Assembly: GCF_030253575.1 (NCBI RefSeq)
Contig: NC_080569.1
Span: 7,569,501-7,633,500 of the forward strand
Length of the DNA stretch: 64,000 nt
Source of the DNA: Rhododendron vialii
Lineage: Eukaryota > Streptophyta > Magnoliopsida > Ericales > Ericaceae
Direction: 5' to 3'
Shown here: positions 1 to 13,133 of the stretch, one piece after another
How the letters are laid out: every line of letters starts with the position of its first letter
Numbering within the stretch: the stretch's first letter is position 1
The notes under the pieces: model-generated
The model's input: only the letters and a program-made list of their open reading frames with translations
Database searches by the model: none
What the model was told of the DNA's origin: nothing
Program-made: the position numbers and the translations under genes

Positions 1-1996
1 ATAAGTATTTGAGGAGAATGGTCCACTAAAGCAACAAACCAAAAAATTAAGGGAAATGCTAACCGCCACCCAATGGGAGGTGGATATCCTTCACATGTGT
101 GTAAAAAGTGTATAAAAGGTATTGATGCATATAAAGTGCCTTGAAATTTGTGACGTGTTGAAATTCTAAACAGTGTCTTTATCTCCAGCTTAACCACTAT
201 CCATGTGTTGAGACACTAAATATGTCTTTATCTCCAGCTAGCTCCACTATCCACTGGGCAGTATTGGCATGAAACAAATTTATTGTCAGAGCAAAAGAGG
301 ATGTCTGACCACCATCTGCAGCTGAACTCTCTTCCATTGTGGCATTTGGTATCACCGTCTGGACATTCTTGATAGCTAAAGGAGAAAACACAAGAAACCA
401 ACAGTTATTGAAGATTACATGCATGAACGTTCCACACAGGCCGCATGACACTAAAACAGAATACAAAGCACATAAATGTTTGAGACATACGTTTGAGGTA
501 CGCCAGGGCCAAAGTCACCATGATATTGAAAAACACAGCATAAAGCAATAAAACGCCAACTCCGAGCCAATACCAGTAACCATCACTGGGTAGACCATAT
601 AATTTGAGGATGTTGTATCCAATTGTAGAGTTTCCAAAGGCAGATGTCTGCAAAGTCATAGTGACAAAAGGTAACCAGATCAGTATGGCTATTATTCTGA
701 AGAAAGAAAGTACAGTTGTCCAGGGGTCCTATAAGCACATGGTTAAAGCATCCAACTTAAAATCAACTGGCAATGAGTGGAGAGGCTACCCAAGCTCATA
801 TACTAGTTTTGGAGGTTATAATTAACCAATGTGGGACAAGCCCCAACGCTCCCCCACACGTGCGACCACTGACCCGCATGTGAAGAGGTAAACAAACAAT
901 TCATAACATTGGGATCAAAATGAAACAATGTGCACTTATGGCTCAAACAACTGGGCAAGCCTAGCTCTGATACCATGTTAAAGCATCCAACTCAAAATCA
1001 ATTGGCAATGAGTGAGAGGCTGCCAGGCTTGTAGAGTAGATTTGGAGGTTATAATTAACCAATGTGGGACAAGCTCTAACACACACCTTCATCCATCTTG
1101 TTGCAGTAAACTCGTTTACAGCAATTGCACGTTGCCCGTAGGATAATGGTGACAACCAAAATGCCCAAGACCACCATGGCTTGATCATGTCTGAGGTAAG
1201 AGGAACTCCGTCAACTAAAACGTAAGGTATTCGTAGAAGACATCGGATGAAAACTAAACAAGCCTTACCTTTTGGGATGATAAATCCGCCCAACAGGAAT
1301 ATAGCTAGCAATGAAGCTGACCCAAATGTATTGGCAATGATCATATCACGTGCAAGAGAAGCCATCATCCGGAACAGACCCAATGCCATTTGGTGTATTG
1401 AGAAGAGTAGGAACATATAGCGGAAAAACCTGTAACATTTAAGTGCTGTTGATGAGTATGAAGAAAATATAAATAGACATCTGAAAGATAGTTGTGGCCA
1501 AACAAGAGATACCTCCCCGCACCAGGTGCAAAACCAACGGTGTAGTATACAACACAAGACCATACAATAGCTTCAATGACTGAGTAAGGTACACGCAGAA
1601 TCCAACTAGTAATGGACCAAGCCCAGGCAGGATGAAAGAAATTATCTCTTTGCTTGTAAAAAACAGGAAGTCTAAATATCATAAGAGGCAGCTCAGAGAA
1701 TCCATTGAACATCATATGCACCAGTGCAAAAAACAGACAAGAAAGATAGAGGCTTCCATTTATCTCATCCGTTGGATGTATTCTTGTTCGCGAAAACACC
1801 GTACATGTCACAAACCCTACAAATGCAACCTGTAAAATATGAACTACAAAAAATTAGAAACTCTCTTTATGTGAATTCAAGGAAGAGAAGATGTACAGTT
1901 TGAGGTGCAAAGACTATACACCTAGTGGAGATTTGTCGAATAACTGTTAAATAATAAAAGCATCACCTCTTCTGTCTAAGATACACTATCAATAAG

Positions 1997-2058
<62 letters not shown>

Positions 2059-5000
2059 TAGAAGTGATTTATGATGGAAAAATAGCATGATTCGGCATGC
2101 AGTACTAAGCAAAAGTGGCAAACTAGCATGACGTAAATACATTCAGACTGTTAAAATTTAGCCTACCAACTTGACGTTGCAGGTTCGAGCACAGCGACAT
2201 CCACTTGGGGCATACGGCCAAAGTTGAGGTTTGTATCCACTTTACCCCTCCTAAACACCCATTATGAATGTTATCAAGGCGTACTATTTCTTTAGCAATA
2301 ACTAAAGACTGAAAAAACAGATAGAGCTAAACACTACCTAGAGCCTTGAGGCTTCCGTATCATCTTTTATAATTTGGGTCACAGTATCAGACGAATAATT
2401 AGAAAATGACTTTGCATCCACTTGTGTGAACAAGTGGCCCTTGACAAAGCTCAATGAAAGAAACGGATTCATGTAACTTTTCTCTATCTGGTCAACTGAT
2501 TAAGTGCACAAAGTCTAAGATTATTGAGTTTAAATTTACAAGTAGAAAAGATGTTACATGTTTTGCTGCAAACGAGATAATTCAATAGCCACTTACTGAT
2601 GCTCAAACTATTGTTTAAAAATGTGTTTCCTTGTCATTTCCTCACATTTGAACTTTGAAGGTTAGAAATGTGGACAGTATCCTAGTGGTTAAATTTAACA
2701 GTGTAAGGAATAAGTACTGGCAATCGTTCTGTGTAAACCAAACCAAACCAAACCAAACCGAGCCTTACGTCCCAACACAGATTCATAGTTTCTCCAAGGG
2801 AATCCAGAATGACAAGTTGAAAAAACAGACTCAGGTGATCCAATCTCCTGTGAACACAAAAATGATTATCAACTTCGAGATTTGAGTCAATTACAGAACT
2901 AGGCTAGGACCATACAGGGCAGTTGTCTGCCACAGATATAGCTTAGGCAATTTAATACACAACTTTGATTGCCCAAGACTCCAAGGTCTCCAAACAGACT
3001 GTACTATTAATGCTATGCAAGTAGCTAAGGAAAAAGAAAAAAGCTTGGGCGTATAGAGTGAAAAAGTGTTACGGAACTATATGTTCATCCTCCGGGACAT
3101 AAAAAAGTACGGTCGGATGTGATTGGGTACCCAAGCACATTCATGTACTTAACTGTCTGCAAGGTGTTTTGTGCTGAACAAAGAATATATCTACTCAATT
3201 CAGCGATTAATAAAAAAAAAATTGCCTTTCAAAAAAAATACACACACACACACAATGCTTCAGCTAAGGTCGCCCTTAGACCTAGAAAATGCGGACGTCA
3301 ACTCATAGCCGTTGGATTGTGTTTTCAATGGTCCAGATCTGCTGATGGTCATAAACCATTTATGACCATCAGCAGATCCGGACCATTGAAAACACAATCC
3401 AACGGCTGACAAGCGATGTCCACATTTAACAAGTATAAGGGCGCCCTTATAGGGAGGGCTGTGTGTGTATGTATGTATATGTATATATATACACACACAC
3501 ACACACTCTAACACCTCTTTGCAGCTGAATATTCTCAAAACTGAGTTTGAGAAGATATATCTTAAGTAGGTACACCATCTTTCATTATACATGGTCATCT
3601 ATAAAAAAAAAAAGGGCACATGAGTTCATAGACGTGGAAGGTAAAGAATACCTGGCATGTCCTGAAAATATAAAGGAAACGATGTCTCCTAATCAGAAGC
3701 AATTCTCGTGAAAAGCATGTGTTGAAAAGCTCCCTCTTCGATACAGAGAACTTTGTCTTTGCCAGAGCTGATGGATGATTCTTGGATTTATCATATGGAA
3801 CAGAGAGAGAGGACTTCAAATACATTCCATATTTGGAATTTTTAAATGCTTCTGCAATTTCTGAGACAGGAACAAATGTATATGGTTTTGAAGAATCAGC
3901 CCAGTACTGTGCTTGATCCTTTCTTGAGGTTACCTAGAAATGAAATAAGATTAGAAGCTAGGAAAGCATCAAAATGAAGTGTTCTTTAGCAAAAACTACC
4001 TCTTGAAGGAAATCTGCAACTCCCTTACGAGGTGGCAACCGAAAACCTAACGATCCAAAGAAATCTAATACTTCTTCCCGAGGACCTTGATACACCAAGT
4101 ATCCTTCTGACAATAATACCAGATCATCAAACAGATCAAATGTCTCAGGTGCAGGCTGAAGAAGAGCCATTAAAACTGTAGCCTCCATTTGGTGAACGAA
4201 ATTCCGTACACAGTTGACAATTTGGAATGTTGTAGAGCTATCAAGTCCAGTTGAAATTTCATCCATAAAAAGGGTTTTTCTTGGCCCAACAATCATTTCT
4301 CCTACATCAGTATAACATTAGTCAGCTAGTATTGATAATGAATCGTCTGACAAAGACAGCGTTACAGTACTTCCTCTGAAGTCTAAGCATAAGAGTGTAC
4401 AAGCTTCTTTAATTTGGATGTCACCCCACACTAAAGGAATATCATGATCGCCAGGTGAGCATACGAATTGGGATCTGAACCTCAGACCACAGCAACAAAG
4501 AAAGGCAACAGGATACAAACTGGCTAAGTTGTATCGATGGCTGAAGCATTCATACTCGTTCCAAAAAGCTGAAAATCCTAGACAAGACCCCATCGTCTAC
4601 TGCACTAGCTACACTAGAATGATAAAACTAAGCTTATACTTCCATTTCTTTCCGGTCATCCTCCTACTTTTTTTCAATAGGGGATTATCCGTCTACTTTA
4701 AAAAAATGATAAAGTACAACTCAAAATTTATTCAGGCCATGCACTGTAGTCTTACCATTGATTTCTTGATCTATATTTACTGCTCATAAGGGACCTTATT
4801 CTGCAGGGAAGCCATTAAAACAAATCGAGTCACCATATTTGATTTCACCCAATGATCTCATATGCTTCAAAACTTTGACAACTATGACCTAGTCACCTTG
4901 TCATGATGGTTCTAGGTCATCTAGATAGTAGAAGAAGAAGTAAACTAAAGATGACATTTGAGAGCAAACTGGACAAACCGAACATAAATTATAAATATCA

Positions 5001-8000
5001 ATGCAATTGGCTAAATTACATTTCACATGCATCTTAAATTATGAATTCTGTCCAGATACTAAAGACCGTTTTCCCGATGACAGCACCCTGGAAATACTAC
5101 ATGACTATAGCTGCACATAGTCTTATTAAATATCTGGACCATGAACAACCATAGTGCTATGACCATGTATTCTTCACATTCTTAGCAGTTTCATTTCTTC
5201 AAGGTCCTATCCATAAAACAAAAATCATGAATATCCCTCCACTGCAAAGGGTATGGGAGCTAATCGTGCATATTTGACAGCATTTAAACGTGAGAAAGTG
5301 AAAAATATGAATCGAAGAGTTCACGAATAAGCAGAGAGAGAGAGACCTGTAGTAACTCTCTTTCTCTGGCCACCTGAAACACCCCTAAGCATATCATTAC
5401 CAACAATTGTATCCGAACACACATCAAGGCCAAGCACTTTCAAGACATAATCCGTCGAGACACTATTCTTTCTACCACCAACAGATGATGCCTGAACAAT
5501 CACATTTTGAGCAGAAACATTACAAACTGTGTAGTTCATTTGTAATCTAAATTAAAGCCCTGGTAAATTCAAAAACAACAAAAGTTTATGATTGCAACCT
5601 TCATAAAAGCATCAATTTCAGGACTTGGGCGTATATTCTTTTCCTTCTCTAAACGAGTAAGATCCTCCATATATCCTGCAAATGAGAGATTAGACGAAAA
5701 GAAAGAATTCATTATACCGCGAATTATGGCCTAAACCCCAAAATTGCGCCCCCTCAAATGCCCTCGCATAATCAATTAACAAATTTTGGCCAAGTCACAT
5801 AAGTTCCTCATTGAGACGGACAAGCAGTGGATACCATTGCTTTCAATGTGTTCCCTTCAAATCTTTCAGTGTCTTAATCTTTACAGGATTTAGAATCACG
5901 TTCGCAGGAGGAGTTCAACATTAATCATTTATGAAGAGGTTACGAAAAGGTAAACAAATGGACAGCCTTATGAATCATAAAAGTTCCAAAGGTATGTCCA
6001 AAAACTACTAACGAACTAAGAGCATCTACAAACTCGAGCAAAATTGAAGGAACAAAAAAACAAAATAAAAATCCAAGACTCAAGAGGTCAGCTAAGTTTC
6101 ATGAACATGAGGCAAGTGGAGTGGTAGGCAACATGTACTCCCATGCATTTGACAGGTGTTTAAACCTCACTAACTACTACTACTTTCGCCAAGCAAAAAA
6201 AAAAAAAAAAAAGTTTCATGAACATGAGATGAAATATACATTGTAAGCTAGATATTTACTCTTTCTACTCTCTCTCCTTCCTTAAGATAAACATAGCCTT
6301 CCCTACTCTATCTTGGTTGAGTCCGATCAATCAAGTCATTTAGCTCGGTTGCTAACTTAACCATCAAAGTGCACACTGACCACATCCCATTGGCCGGTTT
6401 GTCTCTGACTGCTTCGTGTTTTTGCAAGTGAAGGAGACAATCGGTGAAGTCAAACAAAGTAAGTCAAGGTCCAGGGCTAGTCAAAGTACTAAATCCTGTT
6501 ACAAGTAGTGGCACGAAATAAGCCCCCACTAGAAGGGTAATTGAAAAGTATCTATCTATCTATAATACCAAACCCTAATAAACCGATGCATTGTAAACAC
6601 TTAACATATGTGCCATTAAGCTGTAGCAATACATCCGAGAAAATTTGTAAATGACTGTTGGAAAACTGTGGCACAGTTAAATTCTACCCCTTTTGCCTAT
6701 TGGCAAGCCTTATAAAGGCGGCGCTGACCGCAATTTATCAAGCTCTCTGGCATTGACTAAAATGAACGCATATCCTGATAATAAATTAGGCAAATATGGT
6801 ACTGCTTGACAAATGCAGCAAGGAAGATACCGAATCTACAAACACAAAGAACTCGCATTTGCTAAATGACAAGATATTAGGGTAGGATGGATTCAATGTT
6901 TAGAGCAGTGTTGATGAGAGACATTAGATTCCCTCCAAAATCTAATTGTAGACTACTGAACCACTACAGAATCTATATAAACTTTTGCTTTGTCAATTAG
7001 AGCAACAAACCTGCAAATCCTCCGCCACCACCTTCAAATCTAGCAGCAAAATCCAAAGTTTCTCGAACAGTTAGTTCCGCTATGTGGGTATCTGTTTGAC
7101 TTATGTAAGCAGAAGTCCTCTGAACGCAAAAATCATCTAGTTTCTCACCATTGTAGGTAACATTACCGGTTTTCTGAAACCAAACATTAAAATTATTATC
7201 TGAGAAGATCTTCAAAGTTAGTAGGAATTCTTAGTAAATTCCCAATATAGTCGTTCCTTCACATTTTATACAGGTAATCCTCCCTTTTGAAAAAGTACAT
7301 TAAATTTCAAACCGATTGATGTCTCATCACAATGTCGAGAAGGCCCAATGTTATGTCATACATTGCTTAAGACAACCCAAAAGATCATTCACCCTGAGTC
7401 AAAAGTTCAAATCAAATGCAGAGTGTTGAACTCTATCCTACTCCATCAATTTTAACCCATGAACTTTGGCCATCTCTCCGAATTGATTTCAAGGGTCTGA
7501 TTCAAGCGATTGGAATGTGAGGATTTCTCAAGTGGGCTTTAAGTGGCCGGCCATAACTGTTGTCCTGAGATTTACATAATGCAGTAGGACAACAGTTGTG
7601 GCCGGCCACTTAAACTCCTCTTGAGAAATTCTCTCATTCCAATCGCTTGAATCAAACCCTTGAAATCTACCATCTAATATGACTCGGCTCTTGCTAATGA
7701 TAATATACGGAAAGAATTCTAGTCCCTGTTAATGTTTATATACATTCAGAATACAGTACCTGAACAACGAAGTGAACCTGCTAAGAGCATCTCCAGCCTA
7801 CCTTTTTTTAACTCAAACTCAAAATTTGAGTAAAAACACCCTAAAATCCACTACTTCTGAACTAAAATTTATGTCAAATTGAGTTTTACTCAAATCAATA
7901 GGGACTCCAATATTCACTCAAATTTTACAAGAGAAAATTAGTATCCCTTTGTGAGTTTATACTTGTGCTTAGATTTGAATTTGTTCATTGAAATATTTCG

Positions 8001-11000
8001 TACCAAACGAAGCTTTTAGTAAAAGTACAAGTAACGGCCGGAGATTCCCTGACAAACCAGACAACACCAGGATTGAGTATACAATCCAATCGACAAACCA
8101 ATCAATATACTGCAATAAATTAATCAAGAATGAAAAGAATAGTCAATTAACCCTACATGACTGTCCAAACACGTGATGCGCCCGTGCACAAACTGTACTA
8201 ACCTTCAAGCCAGGGTCGAGCTTTCCCGCCAGAGCTAAGAGCAATGTGGATTTACCAGAACCCGGAGGGCCCAATAGTAGAGTCATCCTGGCAATAGCCG
8301 AAAAATAAAAATACACATATCATGCATGCATAACAAGTTAACAACCTGACCGAATGGAATTCAAATTATTTTTCCCAGCCAGAGTGTGAATATGGTACCT
8401 CAACTGAACTAAGCAATAGGTAACTTCTTCAAATGTACGTATTTTTCTATTTTAATTTGGTTTTATCTTTTCATTTAAATGCCCACCGAACAAATTATGT
8501 AGTCTCTTTACAAAGACGATGAAGACTAGGAAGTAGATGTGTAATTTGAAGTATAGGTTATGTACATGCTGGAAAGGGAAATCCCCTAGGGCGTTCCGCA
8601 CTACAGGCCGTCCATTTTGGCACGGGAACTTAGATTTAATTCGAGCTCCTATTGATTTGACAATCCATTGATCGAATTAAAATCCAAGCACTCCAGAGAT
8701 GAAGAAACCGAATCTGCTCTATAGGGGGCTGTAGGACACCCCGCCCTACAGGATCCCTCGGTGCCCTCATAAGCTTCACAAAACATTAGATTTAGGAGGA
8801 AATTATATATTCTCTACTCTTTAGTCCAATTTCGCTTCTTTTATAAGTCAATTTACACGGGAGGGTTAATATTTTCAAGTTTCAATTGTAATACGTTCGA
8901 AAATTTCCCTGAAAATGTTTTTGGACCAGAGATGCTCTAAGCATCAGTGATTGTGTAGCGTCATGTGTGTACTACAATGCTAAATCCTTATACGGCATAG
9001 GACAAAGGTTACGGAGGGAAAAATAAAAGAAAAATTTCAAAATGACACTTGAACTTTCACTTCAATGCCACCGAAACATCTAAACCTTCAAAATTCCTAA
9101 AAGCATTTGCCGTTTGCTTCCATCCATTTTCTTTACAAATCAATTGATGTGACTCATTTCTGACATTAAAAGGCCCCACTAAACATGTTAAGAAGTGAAC
9201 TCAATGCACACAATCACAACTCATGCCAACCACTTTTGGAGGGAAATCGGGAAACCTAACCTAATTCATTGCCCTCCAATTCTCTCACTATAAGTATCCA
9301 TTCTCTCTCACTACTCTCACTATCAGTCTCCATTCTCTCTCACTACTCTGTAACCTCTCTTCAACACCAAACCTTCCCCTCCCTCCATGAAAAGCACTCA
9401 GAGTTCAACCATGAAGAGCACTGACAGTTCAAGCATGAAGACCACTGATAGCTCAACCATGGACGGCAAACCCTGCATTCTCTACGGCAGTGAGCGTATG
9501 ATTCGCACTTCACGGACTGATGCAAATCCTGGTGGAAGAACTCTTAACTTCCTGGTGGAAGAAGAGAACGTGTTTTGTTAGTTTTTAGGTTGAAGGGTAG
9601 GGTTTGATGTAAGAATGTAGGTTTAGTACTCTTTTGCCCCCTGTTTTAACGTCAGAAATAATATTGACACTCTAAAAATTGATGCAGGCACTTCAAAATC
9701 AGTGTGACTTTAAAGTCACTTTCTTTTGTATTTTAAAATGCCTGCATCAATTATTGGAGTATCAATATCATTTCTCTTTAATGTAAGCAATATATTATGC
9801 TTATCTATGAAATGATGTCTTAATGGTTAGATTTTTTTTTTTTTTGGTCAAAAACAGATTATTATTTGGTACCAAGCACCACTATTTAGTGAGAAAAAAT
9901 TCAGTTCAATCAATGAATAATAGCTAATTCTAACTGGTACACTAATTCATACCCAAAACAAGTGATACTCTGAAAGTGAAGTAGGGTTGGCATGGGTTGT
10001 GATTGTGTGTATTGAGTTCACTTCTTAACATGTCTAGTGGGGCCCTTTAACATTAGAAATGAGCTACATCAGCCTATTTGTGAAGAAAATGGGTGGAGGC
10101 TAACGACAGATGCCTCAATTTGAAGATTTTACAAGTCCAGGTATTTAATTAAAATAAAGTGAAGTTCAGATTTTTCGGTAATATTAGAGTGAAAATTTGA
10201 GTGCCACTTTGAAATTTTCTAAAAAACTAAACATCAAAGAAGTGAACGATAAAATTAGTCTTCTAAAAAATAGTTCGCAAAAACTAGCACAAAGTTCTGG
10301 GTTTATTAAAAAAAAAATTGATCTGCGTTAAGAATGTATTGCTAAATTCCACACTTCTAGTGCACCTAATTGCTTGTTCGCAAACAACACGAGCAAATCA
10401 TAGAAACCACTTTAGTGTGAAACTTTGTCAGGTGGAAACCCAAAGTTTCCACCACCTCCGTGTGTAGGTCATACCATGATATTATAGTAATTCGAACCAT
10501 TCATTTTGTAGAATCTATAGTGTATTCTAAAAAAATATCAGCTTGGTCAAATATCGGTACGTATATAAAAAATCTGGTTTATAAAATGGACCATCATGAA
10601 AAGTTTCACTTTAAACTTATTAACCATCCATTTTATAAACCAAAATTCAAATTTTAATGTATCTATCGATGTCTGATTAACTTGATTTTTTATGTGTGTA
10701 TACTACTTAACGAATCCTACAAGATAAATGGTTCAGAATTCTACAATAAATCCATGTTGGGGCCGGTGGTCTTAGGTGGAAAGAATTTAAACCCTTTTGC
10801 TTTTAGTTTTAGAGATAAGCAACCAAAAAAAGCTTAAACATCAGGTCCATCCCCATTCCCGTGACGACCATATCTCGGGCACTCAGCCACGAGACTCACG
10901 ATTCTGTTACACGGAGTAATCGTAGGAGTGAAGAACTCTATTACCTTCCCGGTTTCACAAACCCACTGATGTCGTTCAAGATTGTGAAACGATGCCTCTT

Positions 11001-12267
11001 TGGGCGGAATATACGCAAACCAGTTAATATACGCTGCACTCAGTTGAAACCAGTTCGCAATGGTCAGATATCATGGAATCAATTCGATCGGTTTTAAACT
11101 TGAAAACGAGTGAGAGAGAACACGCTACCTCGATGTGATTACGAACATTGTTGACTAGAGTAGGCAAAGCTCTCGAGCCGACTTGAACATTGACAGAGAT
11201 ATCCAGGTTCTCGAACCGCACTTCGACTTTCGGAACCTCTATTCCAGCTCTGTCTCACAATCAAAGATAAACGCACAGACTAATCAATAAAACTCAAATT
11301 GAATAGCAATCGATTAGAGTTTCACAAGCTAATCTACAAACGTGATTTATACACAGAAACTAATCGCTAAAATTCAGATTAATTAGCAATCAATTAGAAT
11401 TTCACAGACTAATCTACAAATGTGATTCAGATAATTCTCGATTCAATTTCTATAGAACGCATACAAAATCTCTGTACCGAGAATGAATGCTGATCCTCTG
11501 TACCGAGAAATCTCGCACCGTTGGATCGCATACAAATATTAGTAATAAACAAAAAGTTCCTCACACAATCCAATCTGAGATTCCTTGGTAGGTACAGAGG
11601 TTTCTCGATACAGAGGATCGTTATCGTTCCAAAATCACCAGTAAGTTTGCATACACAATTAACAATCAGAGATCGATCGTTTGAAGCCGTTTAAAAGGCA
11701 ATCATGGAAATCAATTACTACATCACGAAAACTTCTAAATCAGGATGAAATTATTTACTCCTGATGCATTGAACCTAATAATTGATAGTAGCTACGTAAA
11801 AAGGAATAAAAATCAATAAACATGTAGAAAGTCTTGCGTAAACGGACATGCATACAGTTCAATGGACGAACATATACATATACATATGAATGTGTATGTA
11901 GAGAGAGAAACAGAGTGTGATGACGGATTCACCTATCGAGTCGTTCTTTGATGGCAGAGAGGAGCTTGTAATTGTCCTGGTCAGCGGTAGCCAAGGCCCT
12001 CTTGACGACGAGCTCGCGGTTGGGACGGTCCAGTTTCCTGACGTCGACCGTCTCCGTCCTCTCTTCCCCGCTGTCCGACTCGGACGCCGTCCGCCGCAGC
12101 AACGCGAAGTTCGTCCGCTTCTGCGACGGCAGCCTCGCCAGCGCCGCCCACAGGAGCTCTTCCTCGTCCTGCCTCACCGACTCCGCATTTGACGCCCGAG
12201 CGAACCCCCCCTCGATCCCTGCCTCCACGTCCAGTTCGAAGTACTCCGTCCCGTCCGACGCTGCCAT
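1..12267 (-). CDS. ABCG31: ABCG31-like full-size PDR ABC transporter, N-terminal half (3' part outside window)
   Basis: Full-size ABCG (pleiotropic drug resistance) plasma-membrane exporter. Exons read on the minus strand: 12267-11933, 11249-11129, 11033-10945, 8287-8203, 7173-7011, 5675-5599, 5491-5347, 4301-4000, 3933-3652, 1829-1513, 1429-1269, 1190-1087, 647-491, then one starting at 375 whose end I cannot fix. All junctions are GT-AG and keep phase, giving about 779 residues through exon 13. Seen: PDR N-terminus ending in KERLDR, Walker [10 protein letters not shown] (about 188-196), ABC signature VSGGQR (328-333), Walker B TLFMDE (348-353), then about six membrane segments in exons 9-13. 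The second nucleotide-binding half lies left of the window. The family exports lipidic or hormone-like substrates (cuticle and pollen-coat lipids and ABA are reported for ABCG31/32 relatives); the substrate here is unknown. ABCG31 fits better than ABCG32 from recalled sequence. No disabling lesion is seen. Confidence 0.92.
740..1081 (-). mobile_element. Small TRIM retrotransposon in ABCG31 intron 12
   Basis: Two direct repeats of about 107 bp (740-847 and 976-1081) have LTR-like ends, TG..CA on the minus strand. Directly inside the upstream LTR lies a perfect primer-binding motif TGGTATCAGAGC (minus, 975-964), matching the initiator Met-tRNA type. Just before the other LTR is a polypurine run (GTGGGGGAG, minus, near 849-858). 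The internal part is only about 130 bp and non-coding, as in terminal-repeat retrotransposons in miniature. CACA flanks both sides (736-739 and 1082-1085), a probable partial target-site duplication. Confidence 0.8.
1997..2056. repeat. (GA)n microsatellite
   Basis: A nearly perfect run of about 60 bp of GA dinucleotides inside intron 9 of the ABCG31-like gene. Likely length-polymorphic. Confidence 0.95.
3265..3449. repeat. Foldback MITE in ABCG31 intron 9
   Basis: An inverted repeat of about 185 bp folds back almost completely around 3355. Both ends carry the TAAGG(T/G)CGCCCTT motif, and the inner arms pair over more than 50 bp. It has no coding potential. Short CA and TA microsatellites flank it (3238-3254 and 3465-3505). 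Confidence 0.8.
7485..7667. repeat. Foldback MITE in ABCG31 intron 4
   Basis: The first 48 bases from 7485 match the reverse complement of the last 48 bases ending at 7667 with only a few mismatches. A second paired block around GGCCGGCC follows, with a loop of about 20 bp. Non-coding foldback element. Confidence 0.8.
7782..7990. repeat. Probable hAT-type MITE end (AGAGCATCTC family)
   Basis: It starts with AGAGCATCTCCAGCC, a terminal motif common in plant hAT-related MITEs, followed by AT-rich sequence with short inverted ACTCAAA/TTTGAGT motifs. A matching inverted end lies at 8925-8941. Because exon 4 of ABCG31 lies between them, I treat the two ends as separate remnants. Confidence 0.35.
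8590..8765. repeat. Decayed foldback repeat (GGCCGTCCAT family)
   Basis: Contains GCACTACAGGCCGTCCAT near the left end and an inverted CCCTACAG near the right end. It resembles the better preserved copy at 14391-14590. Located in ABCG31 intron 3; strongly decayed, so its limits are approximate. Confidence 0.4.
9029..10222. mobile_element. Long-TIR, MULE-like non-autonomous transposon in ABCG31 intron 3
   Basis: The left 200 bp (about 9029-9235) matches the reverse complement of the right 240 bp (about 9980-10222). Shared landmarks include CACTTCTTAACATGT-type and GGGGCC/GGCCCC blocks, and an outer end like AAATTTCAAARTGRCACT. Such long terminal inverted repeats on a 1.2-kb element are typical of Mutator-like elements. 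No transposase is present. The interior (9240-9980) carries a short ORF and CT-rich leader-like sequence. I could not assign a target-site duplication. Confidence 0.7.
9387..9581 (+). pseudogene. Short ORF with degenerate GRF-type zinc-finger similarity, inside the TIR element
   Basis: A 64-codon ORF between the two long terminal inverted repeats. Residues 1-25 are an 8-residue repeat (MKST(D/Q)SS-type, three to four units). Residues 28-52 ([14 protein letters not shown] core) resemble the GRF zinc-finger signature, R/LTSxTxxNPGRRF. The cysteines usually flanking that core are absent or displaced, so zinc binding looks lost. A CT-rich stretch upstream (9280-9385) could be a captured 5' leader. 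The best reading is a fragment of a cellular GRF-domain gene captured by the transposon; expression is unknown. Confidence 0.45.
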
Positions 12268-13133
12268 TCCCTCTCTCTCTCTCTTTCTCGCTCTCTCTCT
12301 AGAACCAATTACTCTCTCTCTATACTCTCACTCCCCTAACAAACCTCTGCATGTGAGAGGTGGGGATTGGGACGAAGCCCGGGGTTATAGGGGACGACCC
12401 CTAACAGAATTGGGGACTCCTGGTGCCCTGGTGGCCCGGGAAGTTTTGAAGGCGTTGAAATGACGGAATTGTCCCTGGAGTCTCAAGTTAGTTGGGATTT
12501 ACAATTACAAGCATTTGCCCTGTTCTCGCTCTATCAGTAGCAAGGCATCCTAATTGATCTTTTGGACACGTGTTAAACTTCCACGTAAACCGAATGGTCA
12601 TTTTCATCACTACTCCATTTTTCGCACGTGTATTAAGAGAATTTGTGAGGAAATTGATTTTCACTTTCTCTTTTTTTTTTAGTAAATGCACTCTTTCTTT
12701 TTTTTAGTGGAAAAATTACATATAAAAATTTTCCTGAATGACAAAAAACGAAGCGCATTATCGAAAAAATATAGTGTGAAAATCACTGCCCATTAGCAAA
12801 GGCGAATCGCGCTTTGATGAGTTGCAATGTAGGACCGATAAAAGCATATGCAAGTTTAGCAAATAGACTCCGGAAATGGCAAGAGCAATGTTTTGTTTTT
12901 TTTGTTTTTCTTTCAAATTGTAACATTAGCGGGGTTAGTAAGGGATATTAGAGTTAGCACAGGAGAATTCAGATGCTATTCATAACTCTGGCCCCCAAAA
13001 TCCCGTCCCTCATGGGACTCGAACCTTGATCACCACGGGGGGAGAGAGATGATAAATTACCAACTTGAAGTGGTTCTCCCATTGTTAGCTGTACTATTTT
13101 CGTAGCAAAACTTAGTGAAAATCGTTGTGTTAA
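12268..13133. other. ABCG31 upstream region and spacer
   Basis: A CT-rich tract (12270-12330; GA-rich on the transcribed strand) directly precedes the ABCG31 start and probably belongs to its 5' UTR or core promoter. The rest is non-coding. Around 12985-13045 there is a tRNA-box-B-like motif (GGTTCGAGTCC, minus), possibly a SINE remnant. No gene seen. Confidence 0.6.

Noticed and set aside
405-4296. ABCG31-like gene appears as scattered short frames, suggesting a pseudogene
   Set aside because: Each piece is a normal exon with GT-AG borders and consistent phase; no disabling change was found.
7782-8941. AGAGCATCTC ends in inverted order flank ABCG31 exon 4, as if the exon were inside a transposon
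   Set aside because: Flanks show no matching target duplication, and the exon is required by homology and phase, so two separate MITE remnants in introns 3 and 4 are more likely.
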